Assembly: GCA_937951895.1 (NCBI GenBank)
Contig: CALFER010000029.1
Coordinates: 1-64,000 of the forward strand
Reading direction: 5' to 3'
DNA length: 64,000 bases
From: an uncultured bacterium
GTDB lineage: Bacteria; CSSED10-310; CALFER01
In this document: positions 53,137 through 61,835 of the stretch, one piece after another
Layout: the number at the start of each line of letters is the position of its first letter
Position numbering within the stretch: the stretch's first letter is position 1
Translations under genes and position numbers: made by a program
The notes under the pieces: generated by a model
Told to the model about the DNA's origin: nothing
The model's database searches: none
What the model saw: the letters and a program-made list of their open reading frames with translations, nothing else

Positions 53137-54201
53137 TCAACGCCAGGTCAACGCCATCAGCCAGTCGTCGGTCGGCCGGCCATCCCTGATAATTGCGGCT
53201 CGACGAATACCTTCCAGAGTAAACCCGAGCCGTCGATAGAGCCGAATGGCGGTCTCATTCGAGGAAAACACATTCAGTTCGAGCCGTTTCAGAATACCGG
53301 TCGATTGTGCCCATTCGATCGCGGTTCGCATCAGCAGGCTTCCCACTCCCCTGCCGCGATACGGTTTGAGCACCGAAACACCCAATGTCGCGGCATGTCG
53401 CAGCATTTTCCTCCGACCTCCGCGAACATCCAGCACACCACAGATTCGCCCATCCATCCGGGTCATGAAGAACGCCGAGTTGTCCGCCGACTGGAACTCA
53501 CCCAGAATCCTGCGTTCATCATCCTCAGTCCACCGGCACTCCTCCCGGGTCAGTACGATGTCCAGATCAGCCTCCGCAAGCAACTCATCAAGGAATGTGA
53601 GGAGTTCCGGAGCGTCGTCCGGGACGGCCTGGCGGATATCGAGCCCGTGAGGGGCATCCTGAGTGGGGCGGTTGGCGAGTTGGTCCCAGTCGGATCGGAG
53701 CATGGCGTAGTGATAACTGTCCCGCCACTGCCCATGGATCGGCAGGTTCCCCCGCATGTATCCTTCCCTGGTGTATCCGGTTTTCTCCAGAATCCGTGCC
53801 GATCCGGGGTTTTCCGGAAGGCATGTCGCCCAGACCCGATGACGGTTATGTTCGATAAATGCAATCCGATTCAGTTCCTTCAATACGACCGTTCCGACCC
53901 CCTGACCCCAGACGGATCGATCCAGGAGGTACCAGGATTCCGCATCCCGCGTCTCATCATGAAAATCCAGTCCGCACAATCCGATCAATCGATTCTGTCG
54001 GGGCGATTCGACACCGAGAGTCAGGTAACGGATCGGAAGTTCCGCGTTATCCCGGATGGCGTTTTCAAGAAACCGGTCTGAGGCATCGCGGTCCATGAGA
54101 GGGAACAGCATGTATCTCACCATCTCGAAGTCCGACATCCATCCATGTACCGACTCGGCATCGTCAGGACGCAACAGCCGAAGAACCGGTTCAGGCGTCA
54201 T
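53137..54201 (-). CDS. Tandem GNAT acetyltransferase
   Basis: A 354-residue protein with two GNAT domains. The first (residues ~1-170) resembles RimJ/RimL-type ribosomal-protein acetyltransferases (LRLLRPDDAESVHGW, WYLLDRSVWGQGVGTVVLKE, PENPGSARILEKTGYTREGY). The second (residues ~190-354) has LGVSVLKPYRGRGVGSLLMR, an RGRGVG acetyl-CoA loop, and VFSSNETAIRLYRRLGF. Both acetyl-CoA loops look intact (WGQGVG and RGRGVG). The ATG at MTPEPV overlaps the upstream gene by ATGA. Substrates unknown. Confidence 0.88.
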   Translation of the reverse strand: MTPEPVLRLLRPDDAESVHGWMSDFEMVRYMLFPLMDRDASDRFLENAIRDNAELPIRYLTLGVESPRQNRLIGLCGLDFHDETRDAESWYLLDRSVWGQGVGTVVLKELNRIAFIEHNRHRVWATCLPENPGSARILEKTGYTREGYMRGNLPIHGQWRDSYHYAMLRSDWDQLANRPTQDAPHGLDIRQAVPDDAPELLTFLDELLAEADLDIVLTREECRWTEDDERRILGEFQSADNSAFFMTRMDGRICGVLDVRGGRRKMLRHAATLGVSVLKPYRGRGVGSLLMRTAIEWAQSTGILKRLELNVFSSNETAIRLYRRLGFTLEGIRRAAIIRDGRPTDDWLMALTWR

Positions 54202-54662
54202 GACTTGTCCTTGGCCGCCAGTGACTCGCAAGATTCAACCATCTCCTGGAACTCGCTGAGAGCCAGTCTGACATTTTGCATGATGTCATTTCGCCTCTCC
54301 TCCGGCGCTGCCTTCAGATCGGTCAATAGGGATGCGGCGGAGTTCTGTTTATCCTGCAGCTTCAGAAATACGGCCTCGAGTTCGACTCGCGTGCCGGCGG
54401 CCATTTTCGCTTGCTTTTCATCGAGGATTTTCGTGCGTGCATTCAGATCATCGAATCGAGATTTGAACGCCTCGATCTGCTTCGCGATGTCCGCATTCAC
54501 TGCATCGATCGGTTGATTTCTTGATAGTGTCGGTTCTGGTTTCCGAGTAGCAACCGGTTCCTGTTTTCTGACTGACGGTTCCGGTTTTCCGCATTGCATA
54601 GTCCCCATACTCAAACCGATCACAACCCACATCAACCACATCGAAACGGTTCGATTCATCAT
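54198..54662 (-). CDS. Small exported coiled-coil protein, function unknown
   Basis: A 154-residue protein with an N-terminal hydrophobic segment (VSMWLMWVVIGLSMGTMQCG); the Cys could be lipidated though the lipobox (GTMQC) is poor. A Lys/Pro/Glu linker follows (EPSVRKQEPVATRKPEP), then a helical, coiled-coil-like part (VNADIAKQIEAFKSRFDDLN, AVFLKLQDKQNSAASLLTDL). The ATGATG start is chosen because AGGAGG lies just upstream. It overlaps the acetyltransferase gene and is 67 bases from the next upstream gene. Confidence 0.6.
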   Translation of the reverse strand: MMNRTVSMWLMWVVIGLSMGTMQCGKPEPSVRKQEPVATRKPEPTLSRNQPIDAVNADIAKQIEAFKSRFDDLNARTKILDEKQAKMAAGTRVELEAVFLKLQDKQNSAASLLTDLKAAPEERRNDIMQNVRLALSEFQEMVESCESLAAKDKS

Positions 54663-54729
54663 TCGAAACCTCCTTGAAGATAGCACTGCCGAACGGTGCC
54701 GCGAGCCGGCCCCGATAGTACGACAGTTC

Positions 54730-55251
54730 TCATTCGGACTCAATCAGGTCCCTCGCACGATTACCCGTAACGATCGCCGGCCCGTCTTCTGTGACGACAC
54801 ATCGCGCGGCTCCCGATCGGATCACAACCTCACCGCAATCCGCCGATTCATGCGACAGATGGAGGGGGATTCCGCCAGACCGCGATACTGAATCCCGGAC
54901 AACTGCGATCCCGAGAGACTGAAGGGAGAATCGCTCCGCAAGCGTTCCGATCGATTCGACACATCGATCCAGCGTCGCCGCTGCCAGAGCGACATCCGAT
55001 CGGTTTGATCTCAGATCCGGTCGATCCTCGGACACAGCCCGATCCGGGACCTCAGTGCCGAGTATCCGGACGATTTGACGCATGGTCGAGCGATTGGTGC
55101 CATAGAGTTCGATCTTGACGGGGATTCCCAGATCGAGCGTCGCCGAGACGACATGATAGATCCGGATGGTCTGATTATAGATTTCGAAGCCCGTTAACGC
55201 ACTCAGCGTGAGCAGCAGAAACAGTGTTCGCTGTACCCAGAGATGTCGCAC
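54730..55251 (-). CDS. Single-span membrane protein of unknown function next to rnfA
   Basis: A 173-residue protein with one N-terminal hydrophobic segment (LFLLLTLSALTGFEIYN) and an extracytoplasmic domain beginning YHVVSATLDLGIPVKIELYG. It lies 15 bases downstream of rnfA at the end of the operon. In many rnf loci this place is taken by apbE, the flavin transferase needed for RnfG and RnfD. A faint similarity to the first strand of ApbE was considered but the DGxVDP-type and Asp-rich metal motifs are absent. I do not recognise the family. Confidence 0.55.
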   Translation of the reverse strand: MRHLWVQRTLFLLLTLSALTGFEIYNQTIRIYHVVSATLDLGIPVKIELYGTNRSTMRQIVRILGTEVPDRAVSEDRPDLRSNRSDVALAAATLDRCVESIGTLAERFSLQSLGIAVVRDSVSRSGGIPLHLSHESADCGEVVIRSGAARCVVTEDGPAIVTGNRARDLIESE

Positions 55252-55266
55252 GATGATTCCGGCCGA

Positions 55267-55851
55267 TCAGATCTTGACCAGGCCCGCGAAACCCATGAAA
55301 GCCATCGACAGAATGGATGCCGTGATGAGCGCGATCGGGATTCCCTTGAACATCTCGGGCATCGCGGCGCGTTCGAGACGTTCACGAACGCTCGCAAACA
55401 TGAAGATCGCGAGAAGAAATCCGGCTCCTGTCGCCGTCGCATAGATGATGCCGGTCAGAAAGTCGTATTTCTGCTGGACAGAGAGGATAGCCGCGCCAAG
55501 AATGGCGCAGTTCGTCGTGATGAGTGGCAGGTAGATTCCCAGACTCTTGTAAAGGCCCGGCATGGATTTTTTGAGGAATATTTCCACGAATTGAACGAGC
55601 GCTGCGATGATGAGGATGAACACGATCGTCCGCAGATAGACTAGATTGAATTTCTGGAGAAAGAAGGAATCGATCAACCATGTGATCGCGTTGGCGAGAG
55701 CCATGACGAAAATGACGGCCATGCCCATCCCCGAGGCCGTTTCCGTGCGTTTGGAGACTCCGAGATACGGGCAGATGCCGAGGAATTGCATCAGGACGAC
55801 GTTGTTGATGACGAGCCAGTAGATGACATTGATGAAAATATCGCCCGACAT
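55267..55851 (-). CDS. rnfA: Rnf complex subunit A
   Basis: A 194-residue polytopic membrane protein with six hydrophobic segments. RnfA/NqrE hallmarks are NNVVLMQFLGICPYLGVSKR at the N-terminus, LRTIVFILIIAALVQFVEIF, and the C-terminal region GAGFLLAIFMFASVRERLER. RnfA and RnfE form the inverted membrane pair that holds an iron-sulfur centre between conserved Cys residues (CPYLG and TNCAILG here). It is the last Rnf gene of the operon, three bases after rnfE. Confidence 0.96.
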   Translation of the reverse strand: MSGDIFINVIYWLVINNVVLMQFLGICPYLGVSKRTETASGMGMAVIFVMALANAITWLIDSFFLQKFNLVYLRTIVFILIIAALVQFVEIFLKKSMPGLYKSLGIYLPLITTNCAILGAAILSVQQKYDFLTGIIYATATGAGFLLAIFMFASVRERLERAAMPEMFKGIPIALITASILSMAFMGFAGLVKI

Positions 55852-55854
55852 GGC

Positions 55855-56469
55855 TTACGCTCCTTTTTTCTGACGTTTGTCGAGATAGGATTTGAGCGCG
55901 ATCAGAAACCCGAGCGTCATGAATGCGCCGGGCGGCATGATCATGATCAGAACCGGACTGAACGACGGGCCGAACAACGGGAGATTGAGGAATGAGCCGT
56001 TCCCGAGAATCTCCCGGAATGTGCTCATCAGGAATAATCCGACAGTAAATCCGATGCCCATTCCGACACCATCGAGCATCGATGAGGCGATGCCGTTTTT
56101 GTATGCAAATGCTTCTGCTCGCCCAAGAACGATGCAGTTGACCACAATGAGGGGGATAAAGATGCCTAATGATTTGTACAGACCGGGAGAATATGCCGCC
56201 ATGACCAGATCGACGATAGTCACAAACGTGGCGATCACGACAATGAAACAGGGGATCCGCATCTGTTTCGGAATAATGTTCCGCAGAGCGGAGATGAAGA
56301 TATTAGACATCACGAGAACGAATGTCGCGGCCATCCCCATGCCAAGAGCATTCATGACACTCGATGAGGTTGCGAGCATCGGACACATCCCCAGCAGGAG
56401 TGTCAGCGTCGGACTGTTCTTCCAGATCCCGTCTGCGAATGTTGACCAGGCGGTATTTCCGTTACTCAT
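55855..56469 (-). CDS. rnfE: Rnf complex subunit E
   Basis: A 204-residue membrane protein of the NqrD/RnfE family: NSPTLTLLLGMCPMLATSSS, MSNIFISALRNIIPKQMRIP, SLGIFIPLIVVNCIVLGRAE and a C-terminal PPGAFMTLGFLIALKSYLDK. The paired Cys residues in GMCPML and VNCIVLG are conserved. The ATG at MSNGNTAW overlaps the rnfG stop by eight bases; upstream in-frame extension lies inside rnfG and is rejected. Confidence 0.96.
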   Translation of the reverse strand: MSNGNTAWSTFADGIWKNSPTLTLLLGMCPMLATSSSVMNALGMGMAATFVLVMSNIFISALRNIIPKQMRIPCFIVVIATFVTIVDLVMAAYSPGLYKSLGIFIPLIVVNCIVLGRAEAFAYKNGIASSMLDGVGMGIGFTVGLFLMSTFREILGNGSFLNLPLFGPSFSPVLIMIMPPGAFMTLGFLIALKSYLDKRQKKGA

Positions 56470-57034
56470 GGGACACCCCCATTTTATTAAAGGATCCTGC
56501 ATACTCCCTGTAAACGACAAGCCCCTTCTGGACAGCGTCGGTGACGGATCGTGAGGTGATCGTCGCAGCCGTGATCGCGTCGACATCACCACCATCCTTT
56601 TTCACTTTGAACTTGAATTTGTCCAGGGATTTCCCCTTGAACTGTCCCCACCAGGCTTCATCGGCGGATTTCGTTCCCAACCCCGGAGTTTCCTTGTGCT
56701 CAAGTATCTGGATACCCGTGATGGTTTGATTCTTGTCGACTCCGACCAGTACCTTGATGTTTCCGGCATATCCATTCTTGCCAATCACCTGAAGGGCCGC
56801 CCCCTGAAGCACACCGTTTTCCACGACCGGGTAAATCGGCACTTCTTCCATGTCGTACTTCACCGGCGGCACGTCCTCGTACTTATCTTTCATGAATGGG
56901 AGCACAACTTTCAACGAGTTATTGAACGCGGCTTTTTTCGAGATTTCGATCTGGTCCTTCGTCCCGATGTAAACGCCGCTCAGGCAGAGACCCGCTACGA
57001 GCGAAATGATGGTCAGAATGAATACGTTTTTCAT
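56462..57034 (-). CDS. rnfG: Rnf complex subunit G (covalent FMN protein)
   Basis: A 190-residue protein with an N-terminal transmembrane helix (VFILTIISLVAGLCLSGVYI) and an FMN-binding domain: LEHKETPGLGTKSADEAWWG and the flavinylation motif ITAATITS (consensus SGATxT), whose second Thr receives FMN from an ApbE transferase. The domain is periplasmic and takes part in electron flow between RnfB/C and the Na+ or H+ pumping subunits. It overlaps rnfD by ATGA and rnfE by eight bases. Confidence 0.95.
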   Translation of the reverse strand: MKNVFILTIISLVAGLCLSGVYIGTKDQIEISKKAAFNNSLKVVLPFMKDKYEDVPPVKYDMEEVPIYPVVENGVLQGAALQVIGKNGYAGNIKVLVGVDKNQTITGIQILEHKETPGLGTKSADEAWWGQFKGKSLDKFKFKVKKDGGDVDAITAATITSRSVTDAVQKGLVVYREYAGSFNKMGVSHE

Positions 57035-58008
57035 GCCTTCACCTTTACCAGGCCGAATTTTTTCACTTCGGTGTATTTGTCGATCAGCGGAACAAGGCTG
57101 TTCATGATCAGGATGGCGAACGAAACACCCTCGGGATATCCGCCGAACAATCGAATCAAGCCGGTTAACACGCCGATGCCTGCGCCAAATATCAGCATCC
57201 CTTTGCGGGTGATCGGCGATGTCACCATGTCGGTGGCCATGAAAAAGGCGCCGAGTAACGCGCCGCCCGTCAGGATGTGAAAAATCGGATCCGCGTATCT
57301 GGCTTTGTCCAGCATCCAGAATATACCGGTAAAAATGAACAGGGATCCCAGCATACTGACCGGAATTTCCCATGAAATGACCTTGCGCATCAGCAGATAC
57401 AGTCCGCCGATGAGGAGCGCCACCGCGGAAACCTCTCCGAGACTGCCTCCGATCGTGCCTAAAAAGAAATCGAGATGGGAAAAGGTCTTACTGACTGTCG
57501 CCAGCCCATCGGTTTTGAGCATTCCCAGAGGCGTCGCGGCAGTGATGGCATCCCCCTTGAAAAACGACGGATTCACCCATCGGGTCATCTGCACGGGAAA
57601 TGAGATCAACAGAAATACGCGTGCAACCAGTGCCGGGTTGAAGATGTTGTAGCCAAGACCCCCGAATACCTGTTTCGCGACGATGATTGCGATCAGGCTT
57701 CCGATCAGGGTCATCCAGATCGGCGAAGTCGGCGGCAGATTCAACGCAATGAGGATTCCGGTCACGATCGCACTGCCGTCCAGCACGGTTGCCCGGATAT
57801 TCGTTTTTCCGGCAATTTTCAGGAACAACGCTTCAAAAGCCATGCAGCCGACAACCGCCGTCACGGTGATCAGAAGACTCTGAAGCCCGAAGAAGTAAAT
57901 CGAAACCAGGACGGCCGGTATCATCGCGATGACGACGTCATACATGACATCCGTCAAGCGCTCGATCGATCGCACATGCGGGGATGAGGTGATGACGAGC
58001 GACTTCAT
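57031..58008 (-). CDS. rnfD: Rnf complex subunit D
   Basis: A 325-residue polytopic protein of the NqrB/RnfD family with about nine hydrophobic segments. The N-terminus SSPHVRSIERLTDVMYDVVI and the periplasmic FMN-attachment region GALLGAFFMATDMVTSPITR are recognisable, as is the C-terminal EGVSFAILIMNSLVPLIDKY. It forms part of the ion-translocating core. AGGAG lies before the ATG within the end of rnfC; it overlaps both neighbours by a few bases. Confidence 0.96.
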   Translation of the reverse strand: MKSLVITSSPHVRSIERLTDVMYDVVIAMIPAVLVSIYFFGLQSLLITVTAVVGCMAFEALFLKIAGKTNIRATVLDGSAIVTGILIALNLPPTSPIWMTLIGSLIAIIVAKQVFGGLGYNIFNPALVARVFLLISFPVQMTRWVNPSFFKGDAITAATPLGMLKTDGLATVSKTFSHLDFFLGTIGGSLGEVSAVALLIGGLYLLMRKVISWEIPVSMLGSLFIFTGIFWMLDKARYADPIFHILTGGALLGAFFMATDMVTSPITRKGMLIFGAGIGVLTGLIRLFGGYPEGVSFAILIMNSLVPLIDKYTEVKKFGLVKVKA

Positions 58009-59351
58009 TTTGAACTCCTATTCGCATTCCGGAAAACCGTTTTCCCGATCCGGATCCAGTGAACCAGTTGCCGATGTGTCGGACAAACATAGCTGCACGA
58101 CCCGCATTCGATGCAGTCCATGGACGCAGCAAGAGTGTCCGTCGATTTGAACTGGGCATCCTGTGCAATATTAGTCGGCATCAGGCCCATCGGGCAGGCA
58201 TCGACACATCGACCGCAACGGATACAAGGCCCTTCATCCACATAGCAGACTTGAGTCTCGGACAGGACCAGAATCCCCGACGTGCCTTTCATGACCGATA
58301 CATCGAGCTGCCGGATCGCTTTTCCCATCATCGGTCCGCCGTTGATCACCTCTCGAACACGTTCCGGATCCTTGAATCCTCCGGCGACGTTTGAGATGAC
58401 CTGCTCGAATCCGATCCCAACCGGGAGCAGGTAATTACCCGGTTTGTTCACGAAACCCGTGATGGTGGTCACGCGGTCGATCAGCGGTTTGGAACAGTAG
58501 ACGGCTTCATACACGGCAAAAACCGTTCCGACATTCTGCACCAGAGCACCGACGTCGAACGGCAGTTTCCCTGATGGAACCTGGCGTTTCAGAATCGCAT
58601 GGATGAGTTGTTTCTCGCCGCCCTGTGGATACTTGGTTCTGAGCGAAACGACCTGAATTCCCCGGAATGATGGATCCTGGAGTTTTTCGATGAACAAACG
58701 GATCGCATCCGGTTTGTTGGCTTCAATTCCAATATAGACGGTCTCGACACCGAGCGCCTTCTGGAGGATCTGAATTCCCTTGAGGATTTCGATCGGCTTC
58801 TCGATCATCAACTGGTGATCTGCAGTCAGATACGGCTCACATTCAGCCGAATTGATGATGATCGTATCGATTTTCTTGTCCGGTGGTGGCGATAACTTGA
58901 CGTGCGTCGGGAAGGTTGCACCTCCTTCACCCACCACCCCGGCGGATTTGATCAGCCCGAGGAGGTCAGTCGGCGAGAGCGCGTCGATGGTCTGGATTTT
59001 AGGTTTGTTGAGCGTGTCGAGCTGTTCCCGCGTCTTGTCTTTGTCCACTGTAATCAGAATCGTTTCATCCAGAGTCCCGATTGCCGTCATGCGCTTCTCA
59101 ATTTTCGCAACGACCCCGGCGACACTCGCATGAACATGCGACGAAATGAATCCATCGGCTTCTCCGATCAACTGCCCGACAGCGATCTCATCCTTGGCCT
59201 TCACGATCGCTTTTGCGGGTTTACCGAGGTGCTGGCAAAGATTGATCGCGATAGTTTCCGGCAGTTCCGGGCGTTCGATCGTCTTGTGTTCAGCCAGAGA
59301 CTTGTGCTCGGGTGGATGGATCCCGCCGCGCTTAAACGTTAGCAGTTTCAT
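58005..59351 (-). CDS. rnfC: Rnf complex subunit C
   Basis: A 448-residue peripheral subunit. It has GGIHPPEHKSLAEHKTIERP at the start, the FMN/NADH-binding part (GVVGEGGATFPTHVKLSPP, INSAECEPYLTADHQLMIEK), an SLBB domain, and two [4Fe-4S] motifs near the end (CIRCGRCVDACPMG, CIECGSCSYVCPTHRQL). RnfC receives electrons from or gives them to NADH on the cytoplasmic face. It overlaps rnfB by 20 bases, an unusually long in-operon overlap. Confidence 0.96.
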   Translation of the reverse strand: MKLLTFKRGGIHPPEHKSLAEHKTIERPELPETIAINLCQHLGKPAKAIVKAKDEIAVGQLIGEADGFISSHVHASVAGVVAKIEKRMTAIGTLDETILITVDKDKTREQLDTLNKPKIQTIDALSPTDLLGLIKSAGVVGEGGATFPTHVKLSPPPDKKIDTIIINSAECEPYLTADHQLMIEKPIEILKGIQILQKALGVETVYIGIEANKPDAIRLFIEKLQDPSFRGIQVVSLRTKYPQGGEKQLIHAILKRQVPSGKLPFDVGALVQNVGTVFAVYEAVYCSKPLIDRVTTITGFVNKPGNYLLPVGIGFEQVISNVAGGFKDPERVREVINGGPMMGKAIRQLDVSVMKGTSGILVLSETQVCYVDEGPCIRCGRCVDACPMGLMPTNIAQDAQFKSTDTLAASMDCIECGSCSYVCPTHRQLVHWIRIGKTVFRNANRSSK

Positions 59352-60177
59352 GGACCTTGTTCTCCTTGGAAGCCTCGATTTCCGAGATCGGTTTATTGAT
59401 CAGAATGCTCCTGGTCGGACATTTTTCCACGCATGCCATGCATTGCGTGCATTTTTCCGGGATGATCGTCGACAGGAACGGCTGATAGTCGATGGCTTCA
59501 AACTGGCATGCTTTCACACACAGTTTACATCCGATGCATCCGACCGAGCAGTATTTCTTGACTGCAGCACCGCTTTCGGGCGATTTGCAGGCGACAAACA
59601 CTTTTTTATCGTATGGCACGAGGGAGATCAGGTTGCGGGGACATGCCTTGATGCATTTCCCGCACGCCGTGCATGCGTCTGCGTCGACCACAGCCACGCC
59701 GTCGATCATTCGGATCGCATCGAATGGGCATGCTGCCATGCATTCGCCGTATCCCAGACACCCGTATGGGCATACGAGATCGATCAGATTGGCGATCTGG
59801 GCCGCAGAACAACTCGCGATACCCTGATACTGGCCGGATCGGACGCTGTTACTCCCTCCCTGACACATGACCCGAGCAACCTTGCGGACGCTTCCGGAAA
59901 AATCCAGCCCGACCAATCTGAATGCCGAGGCCATCGCCTTCTGCCCGGCCACCGGGCAGAGCAGATCGGTGTTCTTCGTATTGACAACCGCCTCAGCGAA
60001 ACTCCGGCATCCGGCATACCCGCATCCTCCGCAGTTCGCGCCCGGAAGCAACGCCTCAACATCGTCGATCAATGGGTTTTCCTGTACCGCAAACTTCTTT
60101 GAGGCGATCAGGAGTACGATGCCCGATAGAAAGGCGATCCCACCCATGCATGCGCCCGTGATGATGACCAGATTCAT
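59332..60177 (-). CDS. rnfB: Rnf complex subunit B (ferredoxin-type)
   Basis: A 281-residue iron-sulfur protein: N-terminal membrane helix (AFLSGIVLLIASKKFAVQEN), a Cys-rich ASKHA-like [4Fe-4S] motif (GANCGGCGYAGCRSFAEAVV), then three pairs of ferredoxin-type motifs (CLGYGECMAACPFDAI, CTACGKCIKACPRNLI, CIGCKLCVKACQFEAI, CTQCMACVEKCPTRSI). It takes electrons from reduced ferredoxin. First gene of a B-C-D-G-E-A order; the rseC gene lies 40 bases upstream on the same strand. Confidence 0.96.
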   Translation of the reverse strand: MNLVIITGACMGGIAFLSGIVLLIASKKFAVQENPLIDDVEALLPGANCGGCGYAGCRSFAEAVVNTKNTDLLCPVAGQKAMASAFRLVGLDFSGSVRKVARVMCQGGSNSVRSGQYQGIASCSAAQIANLIDLVCPYGCLGYGECMAACPFDAIRMIDGVAVVDADACTACGKCIKACPRNLISLVPYDKKVFVACKSPESGAAVKKYCSVGCIGCKLCVKACQFEAIDYQPFLSTIIPEKCTQCMACVEKCPTRSILINKPISEIEASKENKVHETANV

Positions 60178-60217
60178 ATGATTCCTCCAAAATAAGGCCC
60201 CGAGTCTGATCGAAGGA

Positions 60218-60634
60218 TCAGGGGTCGGGACCCACGCTTGTCACAGTCAGAATCCGTCTGACAGACAGGACTCGATTGAGCACGACATTGAACAGAATTC
60301 CGATACCCAGACCTGAAAAACTCAACAGGATCGTCCAGAACTGACTGAATCGATTCCCGATCGATCCCAATACAATCATGAGAATCAAGGGAATGATGTA
60401 GATCGAGAACGACAACAGCACCACATGCCTGGCCTGCATCTCGATCTGGACTTCATCTCCCGGATTCAGGTCGATGTCGATATCCGAACGATTCAGTTCC
60501 AGCAGGCGTGTCCGTGTCAGATCACACGAATCTTTGAGGTGACAGGCGGAACAAGTCTGGTCACCCTCATGCTCCGATTCGAGTTGAATTCGGATTCGAT
60601 CATCCTGATCACGTTCGAGAACTATGCCGTGCAT
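60218..60634 (-). CDS. rseC: RseC/SoxR-reducing-system family protein
   Basis: A 138-residue protein: an N-terminal Cys motif (CSACHLKDSC, residues ~29-38), an OB-like part (LNPGDEVQIEMQARHVVLLS) and two transmembrane helices (FSIYIIPLILMIVLGSIGNR, SFSGLGIGILFNVVLNRVLS). RseC proteins often accompany rnf/rsx genes and in E. coli act in the SoxR-reducing system; in other anaerobes they are simply linked to Rnf. The ATG (MHGIVLER) is preferred; longer frames upstream have no ribosome-binding site. It probably forms one transcript with rnfBCDGEA. Confidence 0.85.
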   Translation of the reverse strand: MHGIVLERDQDDRIRIQLESEHEGDQTCSACHLKDSCDLTRTRLLELNRSDIDIDLNPGDEVQIEMQARHVVLLSFSIYIIPLILMIVLGSIGNRFSQFWTILLSFSGLGIGILFNVVLNRVLSVRRILTVTSVGPDP

Positions 60635-60844
60635 GATGAATCCCCTGAGCCTTCCGACGGCGTGAGATTTTAGCATGAAAAATCTGTTTGGCAAGAGGAT
60701 GCAAGAGCGTACGACGGATCAGAAGATGCCGATCGCGAAGCTTCCGTTTGCATCTCGAATCAAATGCGTTATACTGCTGCCGCGTTGCGCATCGAAGGAA
60801 ACAACGTTCAATTCGGCTGGGCGCCGCTATCCATCGGAGGGAAC

Positions 60845-61828
60845 ATGTCGGATCTGACTACATTGTATATGGGTCTCAAACTTCGCAACCCGATTATCGC
60901 CGCAAGCTGCAGTCTGACCAACACCGTCGACAATATCCGTAAATGCGAAAAAGCCGGTGCCGGCGCAATCGTTCTCAAATCCCTCTTCGAAGAACAGATT
61001 CAGGCGGAAGGCCGGAATCTCGCCGACGGATCCCACCCCTCCTGGCACCCCGAAGCCTTCGATTATCTCAGTAAAGCCGCGATGGAAATGAGTGAAAGCG
61101 AGTATCTGCGGCTGGTCAAAGGCGCGCGCGAACACGTCTCCATTCCTATCATCGCCAGTCTGAACTGCATCTCGGCTGAAGGCTGGATGGATTATGCCGA
61201 AAAGCTCCAGAATGTCGGCGCGGATGCGCTTGAGATCAATGTTGCGTTGCTTCCGAGCGATCCGAAGCGGTCGGCCGCCGAGATTGAAGACGGGTACTAT
61301 CGGATTATCGAAAAGCTCCGCAAACAAATCCGGATACCGATCGCTCTGAAGATCGGCCCATACTTCACTTCGATGACCCGGATCGCCGCAGAGAGCGTCT
61401 TCCGGGGCATCAATGCGCTGGTCCTCTTCAACCGCTTCTACCTCTTCGATATCGATCTCGAACGATTGAAAACCGTTCCCGGAAGCCGCTTCAGCGGTCC
61501 GGATGAGTATCATCAGTCGCTCCGCTGGACGGCGCTTCTGGCCGGCCGCTACAAACTCGATATCTCGGCATCGACGGGCATCCACGACGCCCAGACTGCT
61601 CTGAAATTCATATTGGCCGGAGCAACGACCATCCAACTCTGCTCGGTTCTGTACCGCCATGGCGTTGACCATATCGGAACGATTCTGAATGGCATGACAG
61701 AATGGATGTCCCGTCACTCGATTGCATCCCTGGCTGATATTCGCGGGAAGTTAAGTCAGATGCAGAGTCCCGAACCGGAACTGTTCGAACGCCTGCAATA
61801 CATCAAAGCGCTTGTCGGGATCGAGTAA
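60845..61828 (+). CDS. Dihydroorotate dehydrogenase-like flavoprotein
   Basis: A 327-residue FMN-dependent TIM-barrel of the DHODH family: LRNPIIAASCSLTNTVDNIR, AGAIVLKSLFEEQI, IIASLNCISAEGWMDYAEKL, ALEINVALLP, IALKIGPYFTSMTRIA, and ISASTGIHDAQTALKFILAG. The catalytic Ser/Cys position of true PyrD (the SPN or similar loop) reads NCIS, and the Lys of KIGPY is kept. Members of this subgroup are annotated dihydroorotate dehydrogenase-like without known substrate. GGAGGG lies close before the ATG. Convergent with the RiPP-like locus. Confidence 0.82.
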   Translation: MSDLTTLYMGLKLRNPIIAASCSLTNTVDNIRKCEKAGAGAIVLKSLFEEQIQAEGRNLADGSHPSWHPEAFDYLSKAAMEMSESEYLRLVKGAREHVSIPIIASLNCISAEGWMDYAEKLQNVGADALEINVALLPSDPKRSAAEIEDGYYRIIEKLRKQIRIPIALKIGPYFTSMTRIAAESVFRGINALVLFNRFYLFDIDLERLKTVPGSRFSGPDEYHQSLRWTALLAGRYKLDISASTGIHDAQTALKFILAGATTIQLCSVLYRHGVDHIGTILNGMTEWMSRHSIASLADIRGKLSQMQSPEPELFERLQYIKALVGIE

Positions 61829-61835
61829 ACCGGTC

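Noticed and set aside
54730..55251. ApbE flavin transferase call for the gene after rnfA
   Set aside because: Position fits, but metal-binding and flavin-binding motifs of ApbE are absent and the protein is too short.
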